From the NCBI GenBank assembly GCA_903892565.1, contig CAITIX010000202.1, positions 1 to 48,443 of the forward strand: a stretch of DNA of 48,443 nucleotides. The letters are read 5' to 3'. A program made the translations under genes and the position numbers. Origin of the DNA: an uncultured Acidobacteriia bacterium (GTDB lineage Bacteria > Acidobacteriota > Terriglobia > Bryobacterales > Bryobacteraceae). The notes beneath the pieces were generated by a model. The model was given only the letters and a program-made list of their open reading frames with translations, did no database searches and was not told the origin of the DNA. This document shows positions 8,875 through 17,317 of the stretch, piece by piece. Numbering within the stretch: the first letter of the stretch is position 1; each line of letters opens with the position of its first letter.

Positions 8875-9714
8875 ATGAGTCCGACACAACAACCCATTTC
8901 CGAGGTTAAGATGTCTTCTACCGGTATTCAGCCTCCGGCTGGATTACAAGCTCCGAAAACGGCGGATGCAAAAATCCGCGCGACGAATCTCAATTTCTAT
9001 TACGGCAATTTCCACGCGCTCCATGGCATTTCCATGGAGATTTACGAAAAGAAGGTGACCGCGTTTATTGGACCTTCGGGTTGCGGGAAGTCCACGTTCT
9101 TGCGGACGTTGAACCGGATGAACGAAACGGTTCGTGGCACACGCGTCGAAGGCACAATTCTTCTGGACGGCGAGAATATCTTTGACCAGGAAGTTTCGAA
9201 CCTGCGCCGCCGCGTCGGCATGGTGTTTCAGCGCTCGAATCCGTTCCCGAAATCGATCTTCGATAACGTGGCCTATGGGCTTCGCATCAACGGCATGGCA
9301 GGCACGCGCAACGAATTGCGCGACAAGGTGGAACACAGTCTGCGGCGCGCCGCGTTGTGGGAAGAAGTAAAAGATAAGTTGGACCAATCCGCGTATGGAC
9401 TTTCTGGTGGGCAGCAGCAGAGGCTGTGCATCGCCCGCGGGCTTGCCGTGAATCCGGAAGTGCTGCTGCTGGATGAACCTTGTTCGGCGCTCGATCCGAT
9501 CGCAACGGCGAAAATTGAAGATCTCATTTTTCAACTCAAGGATAGCTGCACCATCGTCATCGTGACGCACAGCATGCAACAAGCGGCTCGCGTTGCCGAT
9601 TTCACGGGCTTCTTTCTGCTGGGCAAGCTGATTGAATTTGACGCGACCACCGTCATTTTCAAGAATCCGGCCAAGAAAGAAACGGAAGACTATATTACGG
9701 GTCGCTTCGGCTAA
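8875..9714 (+). CDS. pstB: phosphate ABC transporter ATPase PstB
   Basis: A 279-residue cytoplasmic ATPase that drives phosphate import. It has Walker [10 protein letters not shown], signature LSGGQQQR, Walker B LLLDEP followed by the D-loop SALDP, and the switch His in VTHSM. PstB-type features such as [18 protein letters not shown] are clear. ATG at 8875 follows AAGG by seven bases and the pstA stop by four; ATG at 8911 with GAGG ahead of it is a reasonable alternative that would drop a 12-residue extension. The upstream in-frame ATG at 8821 lies inside pstA and is not used. Confidence 0.96.
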   Translation: MSPTQQPISEVKMSSTGIQPPAGLQAPKTADAKIRATNLNFYYGNFHALHGISMEIYEKKVTAFIGPSGCGKSTFLRTLNRMNETVRGTRVEGTILLDGENIFDQEVSNLRRRVGMVFQRSNPFPKSIFDNVAYGLRINGMAGTRNELRDKVEHSLRRAALWEEVKDKLDQSAYGLSGGQQQRLCIARGLAVNPEVLLLDEPCSALDPIATAKIEDLIFQLKDSCTIVIVTHSMQQAARVADFTGFFLLGKLIEFDATTVIFKNPAKKETEDYITGRFG

Positions 9715-9754
9715 TCCCGCAGGCTGCTTCAGTGTTTCCCAAGGAGAACACGCC

Positions 9755-10417
9755 GTGCGTCATTTTGTAGAAGAACTGGAACAACTGAAGACGAAGCTGT
9801 TGGAGATGGGCTCGCTGGTGGAGTCCTCCATTCAACGCAGTATCCTGGCGGTCACGCAAAAGGACCGCAGCGCCGCTGCGGAAGTGTTCCGCAACGAAGT
9901 GCGGATCAATGCGATTGAACTCGAAGTCGACGATTTTGCCGTGAAGCTTCTGGCCCTGCAGCAGCCCATGGCTACGGATCTACGGCTGATCGTGGCCGCA
10001 CTCAAAATCAACACCGATTTGGAGCGGATGGGCGACCTGGCCGAGAATATCGCGCGTCGGGCCTTGGCGTTGATGGACGGTCCGCCGATCAAGCCCATGA
10101 TCGATATTCCGCACATCGCGGGTCTGGTGCAGTCGATGGTACGCAAGGCGCTCGACGCCTTCGTGATGCGCGATGCGGACTTGGCGCGCAGCGTGCTGGC
10201 CTCGGACGATGCGGTGGATAGCCTGCGCACGGCCTGTTATCACGAGCTGGTAAGTTTCATGGAGAAAGATCCGCACAACATTCAGGAGGCGCTGGCGTTG
10301 CTGACCATTACGCGCAACCTGGAACGGATTGCGGATCACTCCACGAATATCGCCGAAGACGTCATGTTCCTGGTCAAGGGCGTGGACGTCCGGCACCACG
10401 CCGAGATCCGCGGCTAG
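9755..10417 (+). CDS. phoU: phosphate signalling protein PhoU
   Basis: A 220-residue all-helical cytoplasmic regulator with two PhoU repeats, linking the Pst transporter to PhoR and dampening phosphate uptake. The metal-binding repeat motifs are visible: KINTDLERMGDLAENI in the first half and TITRNLERIADHSTNIAEDV in the second. GTG at 9755 is chosen because AAGGAG at 9741-9746 lies eight bases ahead and the family begins with MRxxF. Earlier in-frame starts fall inside pstB. It closes the pst operon and converges with the CheX gene. Confidence 0.95.
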   Translation: MRHFVEELEQLKTKLLEMGSLVESSIQRSILAVTQKDRSAAAEVFRNEVRINAIELEVDDFAVKLLALQQPMATDLRLIVAALKINTDLERMGDLAENIARRALALMDGPPIKPMIDIPHIAGLVQSMVRKALDAFVMRDADLARSVLASDDAVDSLRTACYHELVSFMEKDPHNIQEALALLTITRNLERIADHSTNIAEDVMFLVKGVDVRHHAEIRG

Positions 10418-10433
10418 GTCGTAACGCTACGCT

Positions 10434-10469
10434 ACGTAACCAAGCTAGGCGACGTAACCAAGCTAGGCG
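10434..10469. repeat. perfect 18-bp tandem doublet between phoU and cheX
   Basis: The unit ACGTAACCAAGCTAGGCG occurs at 10434-10451 and 10452-10469, followed by a partial third copy (ACGT). The second copy supplies the stop codon of the converging CheX gene (10463-10465). Confidence 0.85.
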
Positions 10470-10996
10470 ACGTGTACCACTTCCGGGCGCGCGGCTTGCG
10501 GGTGCGGATGCATTTTCGTGGGAATCACGCAGAAGCTAATGTTCCACGAGTCTTCTCCGGTTTGGAACGGAATGACCGTCCACTTGGGAACGCCGGAAGA
10601 GTGCGTGCGGTAATTGCGGCCGAAGATCACGGTAGGAACGCTCAATGCGAGCGGTCCTAATTTCTCTTCAAAGATGGTTTTGACGTTACCGATGATCATG
10701 TTGGATACTTCGGCCACCGCGTCAAGCACCTCTTCATCCACGGCTTCGTAAGGCTGCATGAGAAGTGCACCGGCGAGGCGGCATGCAAATTGCGGCGTGC
10801 ACGCGATGCGGCCCGTACCGGTCCAGGATCCCGCGATGCCCACAAGGGCCACCACGCCATCCAGACTTTCGGGTTCCGCCGTCTCGTCGTAGGGGGCGTC
10901 CGCCTCAAGCGGCAACTGCAACATCGTGGAGAATAGTTCGTGCGAGGCGGAGCGCACCGCCGCTGCAATTTCCTCGGATGAAAGTCTGTCGATCAT
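10463..10996 (-). CDS. cheX: CheX-type phosphatase of a response regulator
   Basis: A 177-residue cytoplasmic protein of the CheC/CheX/FliY phosphatase family, which dephosphorylates CheY-like regulators. The catalytic ExxN pair is present in AEVSNMIIGN, followed after the helix by the expected Pro in SVPTV. The start ATG overlaps the stop of the upstream CheY gene (ATGA), so the two are translationally coupled and probably act on each other. The C-terminus runs into the 18-bp tandem repeat. No other chemotaxis genes are nearby. Confidence 0.8.
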   Translation of the reverse strand: MIDRLSSEEIAAAVRSASHELFSTMLQLPLEADAPYDETAEPESLDGVVALVGIAGSWTGTGRIACTPQFACRLAGALLMQPYEAVDEEVLDAVAEVSNMIIGNVKTIFEEKLGPLALSVPTVIFGRNYRTHSSGVPKWTVIPFQTGEDSWNISFCVIPTKMHPHPQAARPEVVHVA

Positions 10997-11364
10997 ATGA
11001 TTCCTGTCAATTTCTCCTTGATTTGTTCGGCGGTGAAGGGTTTTCGAACATACCCCACGGCCCCGAGTTCGAGCGCTTGCATGACTTTCGCCTGACTGCC
11101 TTCCGTTGTGACCATCACGATCGGCACGGATTTGAGGGCGGCATTCTCTTTCAACTTCCCTAGAAACTCAATGCCGTCCATGTTTGGCATATTGATGTCC
11201 GAGAGGATCAGCCCCACGGTTTCGGTCTTCAGTTTCTCCAAGGCATCGAGTCCGTCCCCGGCTTCGTGAACCTTCCCCAATGGGATTTCTGCTTGTATCA
11301 GAACCCGGTGCAATATTTTGCGGATGGCGGCGGAATCGTCGACGATTAACACGTCCAGTGACAC
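10993..11364 (-). CDS. CheY-like single-domain response regulator
   Basis: A 123-residue receiver domain with no output domain. The acidic pocket is D9-D10, the phospho-acceptor D56 lies in SDINMP, the switch residues are T86/T87, and K108 lies in VRKPF. It is the first gene of a two-gene operon with the CheX-type phosphatase. The cognate kinase is not in the window, so whether it serves motility, type IV pili or another output is open. Confidence 0.9.
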   Translation of the reverse strand: MSLDVLIVDDSAAIRKILHRVLIQAEIPLGKVHEAGDGLDALEKLKTETVGLILSDINMPNMDGIEFLGKLKENAALKSVPIVMVTTEGSQAKVMQALELGAVGYVRKPFTAEQIKEKLTGII

Positions 11365-11371
11365 GGTGATC

Positions 11372-11401
11372 CTTTCTGATCCACTGCTTTCTGATCCACT
11401 G
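11372..11401. repeat. perfect 15-bp tandem doublet upstream of CheY gene
   Basis: CTTTCTGATCCACTG is repeated exactly at 11372-11386 and 11387-11401. It lies just ahead of the CheY start codon on the minus strand, where the ribosome site or leader would be. Confidence 0.85.
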
Positions 11402-11553
11402 CCATTGCGATCCTAGCTGACTGGTGATAAAGGCCGTCGGCAGTGCTAGATTCCTTATCGGCCCGAAGGCCGGAATAGTAGGGAAAAGATGAAGCAACGG
11501 CGGAGGGGGCTATGGCTAGTGGCCTGTCGCAACGATAACGCGAACTTTGTGTC

Positions 11554-11646
11554 CACTCCCTGACGGTCGCGGTTCGGTGTTGAACACGATCAACAATTCG
11601 GCCTTATCGCAAAATTAGCACCGAACTCCGACTGTAAACGAGGGGA
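11554..11646. repeat. dispersed palindromic element, copy 1
   Basis: Inverted arms of about 27 bp (11554-11580 and roughly 11618-11646) share the core GGTCGCGGTTCGGTGT / GCACCGAACTCCGACTGT with about 19 of 27 positions matching, separated by a loop of about 38 bases. The arms resemble those at 37823-37904 and a solitary half-copy at 19431-19460. It fills most of the 311-base gap between the CheY gene and the 3' end of the matrixin gene; the only other structure I see in that gap is the 15-bp doublet. Confidence 0.7.
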
Positions 11647-11675
11647 CGCAGTAACGATCTCACCGCGACTGCCGA

Positions 11676-14303
11676 CTAGTTTGACGGGGCTGGCGGTAAG
11701 GACGGGACGACCGTTAAAAGAAACGGAGTCGAAACTCGGGTGCCGGTGCCAATTGTCACGGCAGTGAGTTGTGTCGTTGTCGTGGGCGAATTTGCCAGGA
11801 TGGCGGGAAGCGCGAATTGCACCAAAACCGTATTCTGGGAAGCTGCGCCTAAAGAGAAGACCGGCAGCGTTGTGGAGCCGACCGTTATCCAGATAGCGCC
11901 TGCGGGGGGTAGCGTGGGGGCGGCTCCGGCTAATCCCGTCACGACTAAGGTAATCACATCGCCTGCGTTCGCGGGAGTTGCCGCGGAAATGGAGAAGCCG
12001 GTACCGCCCGCGCCGGAACTATCAATCGCGCCTGTGATCACGGGGGGCGGCGCATCCACTTGAATTAAGATCGGGCTGGGGCCGGCGCCACTGGGAGCGG
12101 TCAACTGTAGTGCGGCGGGGCCGAAACTCACCCCAGCAGGGACAGCGGCGGTCAGGATGCCGTTCGAATTCACGCCGAAGGTCGTACTCACGCCCCCAAT
12201 GGTCAGGTTCCACCCTGCGAGGTTCGTCGGGAGGCCATTGGTGGCTAGTAAAACCGTTCCGCCGATCGGTACACCAGGCAGGCCTGTCAGAGTACTGACG
12301 CCTGGCGCTAGCAGGCTGGTTTGCGGAGCGGCGGGCGCAAGAATCGAGATTGCCGCAGGCAGTGTCACTATTTCCAGGCCCGTGGAAACGGTCGCGCTCA
12401 CAGGGCCAAGGCTAGCACCCGCGCCTACGCTGACATTCAGCTGAATCACGTTCGGGCTCACCACCCACACCCGGCGGACCGTGATGTCACTGGTGCCAAG
12501 GCCGATCACGGTCTGGCCATCGGCGAAGTGTGTATTGACGCCCGTGAGGGTCAACATTAAATCGGTTCCGGCTGTCGCGACCGCGGGCTGCACGCTGATG
12601 GTCGCCGCGTTCGAGACGCCGTAGGAATAAACGGGAGCAGTGGCAGTGCCGACCGATTGGAGCGACGTTTGCCCCTCTGGATTGACGGCTTCGACAACGG
12701 CTGCGTAGGCGCTCGGCGCGGGTGGCGGGACCACCGTCAGCGAGCCATCTATATTCACCGATTGAATCGCCGCTGGCGCTCCGTCAAAGGTGATGGTCGA
12801 GGCCGCGCTAAGATTCGATCCGGCAACGTTGAGGTTCGCGCTGCCATCGGCTGCCGTGCCCGGCGTGATCTGTGTGATCGCGGGCGGCGCAACCGCCTCC
12901 ACCGTGAACGCCTGCGGAAGCACGTATAAATCGTTGCCCAGTGTTACGGCCAGCGCCGCTGGCGTAGGAGCGGCCACTGCGGCCGTGTCGACGTACGTCA
13001 GGAGATAGCCTTGTGTGTAATAGGACAATGTTCCGGCGCGCAGCGATGCCGCGCCACCAATTATGCTGACACTCAGCCCCGGCGCGATCGCGGTTTGGTT
13101 ATTCGTGGTGATGCCCGTCGCGTAGAATACCAGCGGGTTCCCGAGCGTTCCACCGGTCATCGGAGGCTCCGACACGGCGGCTCCGTTGATGTAGCCGTAG
13201 GTTTGCATCCCGTAAATCACGGGACGCGGACGCGCCTGTACCGCGAAGTTCACGCCGCTGGTGAGCTGGCCCGCGGCGATGGAAATCTGCGCGGCTTTTG
13301 TCCAATCTTTTGTGCCGGGGAAAAAGCTGGTGTCGAAGCCGATGTTGGCCGCGTAAGTATTGCCCGCCACGTCCACCGGCGCAATGATGTTCGCCGGAGA
13401 CGCTTCGCCATCGGCCGCAGGCGGAAGAGGATGAACGTAGACCAGATAGGCGCCCGGTGTCAGTCCGTCGATGCGATACGTGCCATCCGGATTCGTCAGC
13501 GTGCCGATCGCCGCTCCCGATGCCGAAAGCGCCACCACGCTCGCCATGTTCACGCCTCCGTTGGAAAGCGTCACGGTCCCGGAAATCGTGCCCGTCGACG
13601 CCGTATAGCCGGTGGCCGGATACAACAGCGAAACCGAAGCGACATCGTCGGCTGCGAGCGGCGCGCCCTTCATCGTCCCGCGCGTGACCGCCGTCGACAT
13701 GGTCGCGGAGGTCATGGAATGCTGCAGGCCAATCGCGTGGCCGAATTCGTGCGCCACCGTGAGGAAGAAGCTATCGCTATAGCTCAACTGCTGTGTTCCC
13801 GCTGCCGCCAGATTGCTGCGCAACTGCACTTTCGAACGCAGGATCGGCACAAACGTTGCTGCGGACGTCGTTCCTTGCGCGGCGAGCGAGCTCAAACTCG
13901 CAGGGAACGTCACGCGCGTTTGCGCCAGAATTCCCGGCGGCATGTTGTCGTCGAATACGACGTCAATGCCGGGCGCGGTTTGCGGCGTGCCGATTGTCGC
14001 AAAGCCTCCGAAGGCCAAGCGCAGGGAGGACGTCGAGACGTTGTTCCATACCGCGGCAGCGCGTTGAATTTGGCTATAAACGGCCGTGCTGCTATCGCCC
14101 GGCATGAGGGCGGAAGGGCCCTGCGCCGAGATAAAGAAATTAACTTTATTGTCCTTCTGCGCCGCGAGGTCGAACTTGCCTGGGACGGCGATGAACGGCG
14201 CCGTGGACGTCGGGAAGAACACCCAGTGGTAGTAGGCCGAAGCTGCCGAAGACATCGCTGCGATGCCCGCGATAACGAGGGCGAACTGCCGGAGAGCTCG
14301 CAT
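11676..14303 (-). CDS. secreted matrixin-like metalloprotease with TIG/Ig-like repeats
   Basis: An 875-residue exported protein. A signal peptide ends near SAASA. The metallopeptidase domain covers about residues 40-230 and contains the zinc motif HEFGHAIGLQH (HExxHxxGxxH) followed by a Met-turn-like SATMS. Next comes a carboxypeptidase-regulatory-like beta-sandwich (about 235-320, GTISGTVTLSNGG). The rest is a run of TIG/Ig-like domains rich in Ala, Val and Thr (for example PPAITQITPG). No PEP-CTERM or LPXTG-type sorting tail is visible. It follows a small secreted protein by three bases, so the two form an operon. Protease activity is inferred from the motif; the substrate is unknown. Confidence 0.85.
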   Translation of the reverse strand: MRALRQFALVIAGIAAMSSAASAYYHWVFFPTSTAPFIAVPGKFDLAAQKDNKVNFFISAQGPSALMPGDSSTAVYSQIQRAAAVWNNVSTSSLRLAFGGFATIGTPQTAPGIDVVFDDNMPPGILAQTRVTFPASLSSLAAQGTTSAATFVPILRSKVQLRSNLAAAGTQQLSYSDSFFLTVAHEFGHAIGLQHSMTSATMSTAVTRGTMKGAPLAADDVASVSLLYPATGYTASTGTISGTVTLSNGGVNMASVVALSASGAAIGTLTNPDGTYRIDGLTPGAYLVYVHPLPPAADGEASPANIIAPVDVAGNTYAANIGFDTSFFPGTKDWTKAAQISIAAGQLTSGVNFAVQARPRPVIYGMQTYGYINGAAVSEPPMTGGTLGNPLVFYATGITTNNQTAIAPGLSVSIIGGAASLRAGTLSYYTQGYLLTYVDTAAVAAPTPAALAVTLGNDLYVLPQAFTVEAVAPPAITQITPGTAADGSANLNVAGSNLSAASTITFDGAPAAIQSVNIDGSLTVVPPPAPSAYAAVVEAVNPEGQTSLQSVGTATAPVYSYGVSNAATISVQPAVATAGTDLMLTLTGVNTHFADGQTVIGLGTSDITVRRVWVVSPNVIQLNVSVGAGASLGPVSATVSTGLEIVTLPAAISILAPAAPQTSLLAPGVSTLTGLPGVPIGGTVLLATNGLPTNLAGWNLTIGGVSTTFGVNSNGILTAAVPAGVSFGPAALQLTAPSGAGPSPILIQVDAPPPVITGAIDSSGAGGTGFSISAATPANAGDVITLVVTGLAGAAPTLPPAGAIWITVGSTTLPVFSLGAASQNTVLVQFALPAILANSPTTTTQLTAVTIGTGTRVSTPFLLTVVPSLPPAPSN

Positions 14304-14306
14304 CGT

Positions 14307-14891
14307 TTATCGAGCCTCCTTTTTGGCGATCTCGGTGGCCGGCTGCGTGGCCAGCTTTGTGTAAAGGGCACGAGCCACTTGCTGCTTCAGATCCGACAGC
14401 TTCATCGAAACGGTTTCGTCCGCCACCGGACGGCCCTGCGCGTCGAGCATGCGCTCACTGGCTGGGGCCCGAAACACGTTCTGCGTGGAGCCGTCTCCCG
14501 TGCGCACGTCGAACAAGCCCTGCGACAGTCCGATCAACTGCGTGAGTCCGCTTTTGCTGGTCCACAGGAAGAACACGTATTCATGGCCTTGGGCGAGAGC
14601 AGGAGCGCCCTCCACCGGCTGCCGCACGCCGCCCGCGACGCCTCCCGGGATCGCTACTTCCGTGGGAACGCCCGTCACCGGCGATTTCCAAACGTCCGCA
14701 GGCTCGAGCTTATAGACCGTGTAAACGTCCGACCCTCGCAGGATGCCAACGGCACCCACCACTTTGGCCCGAATCACGGCGGTCGACTTCTGCGCCATCT
14801 CCGGAAGGGAGAGCTTCTCGAGCGTAGTGGCGCTGGCCGGGAAAATTCCCAGCACGGCGATCCACAGCCCGAGTTTGCGCACGTTTCCCAT
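14307..14891 (-). CDS. secreted protein of unknown function paired with matrixin
   Basis: A 194-residue protein with a signal peptide (LGLWIAVLGIFPASA). I do not recognise a named domain. The middle is a likely beta-sandwich (VYTVYKLEPADVWKS, then HEYVFFLW), and the C-terminus is a basic helix (LKQQVARALYTKL). It is the first gene of a two-gene operon with the metalloprotease, three bases apart, which suggests a joint role such as chaperone, inhibitor or substrate. That is inference from context only. Confidence 0.7.
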   Translation of the reverse strand: MGNVRKLGLWIAVLGIFPASATTLEKLSLPEMAQKSTAVIRAKVVGAVGILRGSDVYTVYKLEPADVWKSPVTGVPTEVAIPGGVAGGVRQPVEGAPALAQGHEYVFFLWTSKSGLTQLIGLSQGLFDVRTGDGSTQNVFRAPASERMLDAQGRPVADETVSMKLSDLKQQVARALYTKLATQPATEIAKKEAR

Positions 14892-14929
14892 TCCTAATTG
14901 CCGACATTTCTAGGGCACTTGAAAGTCCA

Positions 14930-14948
14930 CTTTATCGGGTTGATAAAG
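14930..14948. promoter_or_regulatory. inverted repeat upstream of matrixin operon
   Basis: CTTTATC and GATAAAG form a perfect 7-bp inverted repeat around GGGTT, about 40-57 bases upstream of the start codon at 14891, and an AAAGCTTT palindrome follows. It is a possible operator; no function is shown. Confidence 0.35.
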
Positions 14949-15090
14949 AAAGCTTTAGGTCAAAATTTGGTCCTTCTTGTGTATACCTTCGACACGGTGT
15001 TGTGACAGGACACCACACTATTACTAAAGACGGCGACCGAAGCGGATGGTTCGAAGGATGTTTCCTTGTGGGAATTGTTGGGCCGGCAAG

Positions 15091-16758
15091 TTAGTGGGCC
15101 CAGCGGATGATTTCAAACACCGGACGGCCATGGGCGTCCGAGATGGTCTGGAGAATCTGGACGTGGAGCCCAGCGCTTTCCGCGGCTCTGGCCACCCGTT
15201 CCCGGCTGCCGGGATAGATTTCGAATCCGGGGGCATGGCCGACGAAAATCGCATCTGGATTGGCGGCCATCTGGGCGATGTGATCGCGCTGCGGCTGGTC
15301 TATATCGTCGTGATTGAAGTCGCCTTCGGCGTTGTCGAGCTTTAACGGTTTGGGACTCAACAAAGCGATGGGATTCTGCATTCCCCAGTCCGTGGGATAG
15401 ATCGTGGCGGAGCCATAGGAGCCCAGAGAGTCGGCCAATCCGAAGGTCGCATCGGTGAAGACGTCGCCAGGCCCATCTCTTTGTATTTGAAGCAGATATT
15501 GGTTTATGACGAGCAGGTTCATCAATGCCAAGAAAGCCACAATTCCGCGAATGGCGGTGCGCGAAGGGAGGGCCGCGATCACGGTCGCCGCGAAGAGTTG
15601 GGGGAAAGGCCACATGAGTACGACGTGGTGCGCGCTACCGCCTGCTCCTTTCGTCAAGACCATGACGATCCACGTGACGCCGCAGAAGATCAAGCAGAAC
15701 CATGCCGTACGGGATCGCCACCATAGAGGAGCTCCCAGCAAAATACAAATCCATATGGCGGATTCACTGGCGCTTGCGATGTGGTCCCCCAGGACGTCGT
15801 GGATGGCCGATGCGACGCGTCCTGAGGCTGCCTGGGGCGGTCGAGACCCCGGGAGGGTACCGTTCGATACCAGATAGCCGAACAGCGCGCTGCCGTTGAG
15901 GGCAATTTTGACCTGGACGAATTTCGCGTTCCAGTCCGGATTGTCGATGTGGCCGGATGCGCGGAAGGTCGCGCCATGAGTCCGTATATGGTATAAAATA
16001 AAAGGACTTGCTCCGATGATGAAGGCGGCTGTCGCGATCCCGATGCGGCGCCACCGGAGCGAGCCGAGGATTTCTTTGTGAGACACGACTCCGGCTGCAA
16101 CTGCGAGCCCGGCGAGGGGCCACATAAAGATCGCCTTGTTCCAGAGCGCCAGCCCCAGGCAAAAAAATCCGGCGGCGAGGAGCCAGTGTGTCGTTTTGCT
16201 ACGTTGGTCGCCATTTTGGATGCCATTTTGAACGCAACGTCGGTAGTATTGCACCACGGCAAAAATGCCAGTCACAAGTAAAAAGTGCTCAATCGCGACC
16301 GGCCCCCAGTCGAAGGTGTCTAACAGCAGGAAGATGGGATCGGAGGCCAACAAGACTGCCGCGATCCAGGCTACTCTGCGTCCCCCGATGGTGTCCGCCA
16401 AACGAAAGAAAAAGAATATGGTTACCGCTCCAAGGAGCAGCATGGGGAGGCGCACGGAGTAGGCGCCGCCATGAAAGATCTTGAGGATCGGCCAATAGAT
16501 CGCCGTTTTCAGTGTGCCGATGTAGGTCATCAGCATGAGCGGGATTGGATGATGAAAGGCGCGGATGCGGAACTCGAAGTAATCCTGATAGATAGGAACC
16601 GAGAATAGGGCCTCGTCATCCTGGATTCCGGCGAACGGAATAAAAAGCAGCCCGGCCACGACAAACGCCCCGCAGATTCCCACAACGGCACAGAGTGCCC
16701 GAAAAGAAATGCTAGTATCTGGTGCGTCCCGGCGTTCTTCCATGAGACTTTTGTCCAT
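15091..16758 (-). CDS. GT39-type membrane glycosyltransferase
   Basis: A 555-residue polytopic inner-membrane protein of the PMT/ArnT (glycosyltransferase 39) type, which transfers sugars from polyprenyl-phosphate donors on the outer face of the membrane. The first periplasmic loop carries the acidic motif GIQDDEALF, matching the catalytic D-E of the family. About ten hydrophobic helices follow, then a soluble C-terminal domain (about 430-555). ATG at 16758 is preferred to TTG at 16818; ATG at 16743 is also possible. The acceptor (protein, lipid or polysaccharide) cannot be told. Confidence 0.75.
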   Translation of the reverse strand: MDKSLMEERRDAPDTSISFRALCAVVGICGAFVVAGLLFIPFAGIQDDEALFSVPIYQDYFEFRIRAFHHPIPLMLMTYIGTLKTAIYWPILKIFHGGAYSVRLPMLLLGAVTIFFFFRLADTIGGRRVAWIAAVLLASDPIFLLLDTFDWGPVAIEHFLLVTGIFAVVQYYRRCVQNGIQNGDQRSKTTHWLLAAGFFCLGLALWNKAIFMWPLAGLAVAAGVVSHKEILGSLRWRRIGIATAAFIIGASPFILYHIRTHGATFRASGHIDNPDWNAKFVQVKIALNGSALFGYLVSNGTLPGSRPPQAASGRVASAIHDVLGDHIASASESAIWICILLGAPLWWRSRTAWFCLIFCGVTWIVMVLTKGAGGSAHHVVLMWPFPQLFAATVIAALPSRTAIRGIVAFLALMNLLVINQYLLQIQRDGPGDVFTDATFGLADSLGSYGSATIYPTDWGMQNPIALLSPKPLKLDNAEGDFNHDDIDQPQRDHIAQMAANPDAIFVGHAPGFEIYPGSRERVARAAESAGLHVQILQTISDAHGRPVFEIIRWAH

Positions 16759-17062
16759 GCTACGGAACAGTATACGGCAGTGGGACGAATTGCGGAGAAC
16801 GCACGGAAGGAGAGACAAGCGCGAGATATTTACAGATATTCCGGGATGGCTATAAAGCTTGCAAGATGAGTGGTCGATAGGGGTAGATCAGTGCGGCAAA
16901 AGCAGGGCGCGCAATTGTGGCAATCAAATTGCTTGCGCATCAGGGTTCTGCTGTGCTAAGATTTTTGAAAATCGAAATAAGGAAACCGCAGCCCGGGATT
17001 GGCTGGGGCATCTATCGTTCCAGGCGAGACGCCGGAACGAACCTCCCACGTCGCAGAGACAC

Positions 17063-17124
17063 AAGACGTAGATCAAACCAAGACGTAGATCAAATTGAGT
17101 AGGTCAAATTGAGTAGATCATTGG
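17063..17124. repeat. stacked short tandem repeats
   Basis: Unit 1 (17 bp, AAGACGTAGATCAAACC and the same ending ATT) covers 17063-17079 and 17080-17096. A 14-bp unit (GAGTAGGTCAAATT, then GAGTAGATCATTGG) follows at 17097-17110 and 17111-17124. All share the core GTAGRTCA. Confidence 0.75.
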
Positions 17125-17187
17125 TGGGTGCTTTTTAGTAGTTGAAGAATTTGGTTTTGAAGTTTGAACCTTTTTGGAAGTCGGCGC

Positions 17188-17204
17188 GTCTAATCCGATT
17201 AGAC
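17188..17204. promoter_or_regulatory. 17-bp palindrome, candidate operator
   Basis: GTCTAATC, one central C, then GATTAGAC make a perfect 8-bp inverted repeat, 114 bases upstream of the DksA-like start. The size and symmetry suit a dimeric regulator; its identity is unknown. Confidence 0.4.
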
Positions 17205-17256
17205 ATAAGGCCCTCATCTAAAAAGGGACGAGCAACGTAGAGAATAGAGACCGGAC

Positions 17257-17295
17257 ACACGGATAAGAGACACGGATAAGAGACACGGACAAGAG
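17257..17295. repeat. 13-bp tandem repeat, three copies
   Basis: ACACGGATAAGAG at 17257-17269 and 17270-17282 is followed by ACACGGACAAGAG at 17283-17295, one base different. It ends 22 bases before the start codon at 17318. Confidence 0.85.
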
Positions 17296-17317
17296 AGACG
17301 ATACTGGAGACAACAAA

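Larger units (their letters stand above)
16759..17317. other. long non-coding stretch upstream of DksA-like gene
   Basis: About 560 bases without a convincing gene. It contains a 17-bp tandem doublet grading into a 14-bp doublet (17063-17124), a near-perfect 17-bp palindrome (17188-17204) and three copies of a 13-bp unit (17257-17295), all upstream of the gene at 17318. Nothing in the first 300 bases stands out. Confidence 0.6.

Noticed and set aside
13011-14897. 628-codon open frame on the plus strand opposite the matrixin operon
   Set aside because: It is rich in Arg and His with no family motifs, and it lies antisense to two genes with signal peptides, a zinc motif and coherent domains. 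It is a GC-driven shadow.
16859-17102. Small plus-strand genes in the long gap before the DksA-like gene
   Set aside because: Frames of 60-70 codons there overlap each other and the tandem repeats, lack ribosome sites and show no family resemblance.
17257-17295. CRISPR-like array
   Set aside because: The 13-bp copies are directly adjacent with no spacers, and there are no cas genes.
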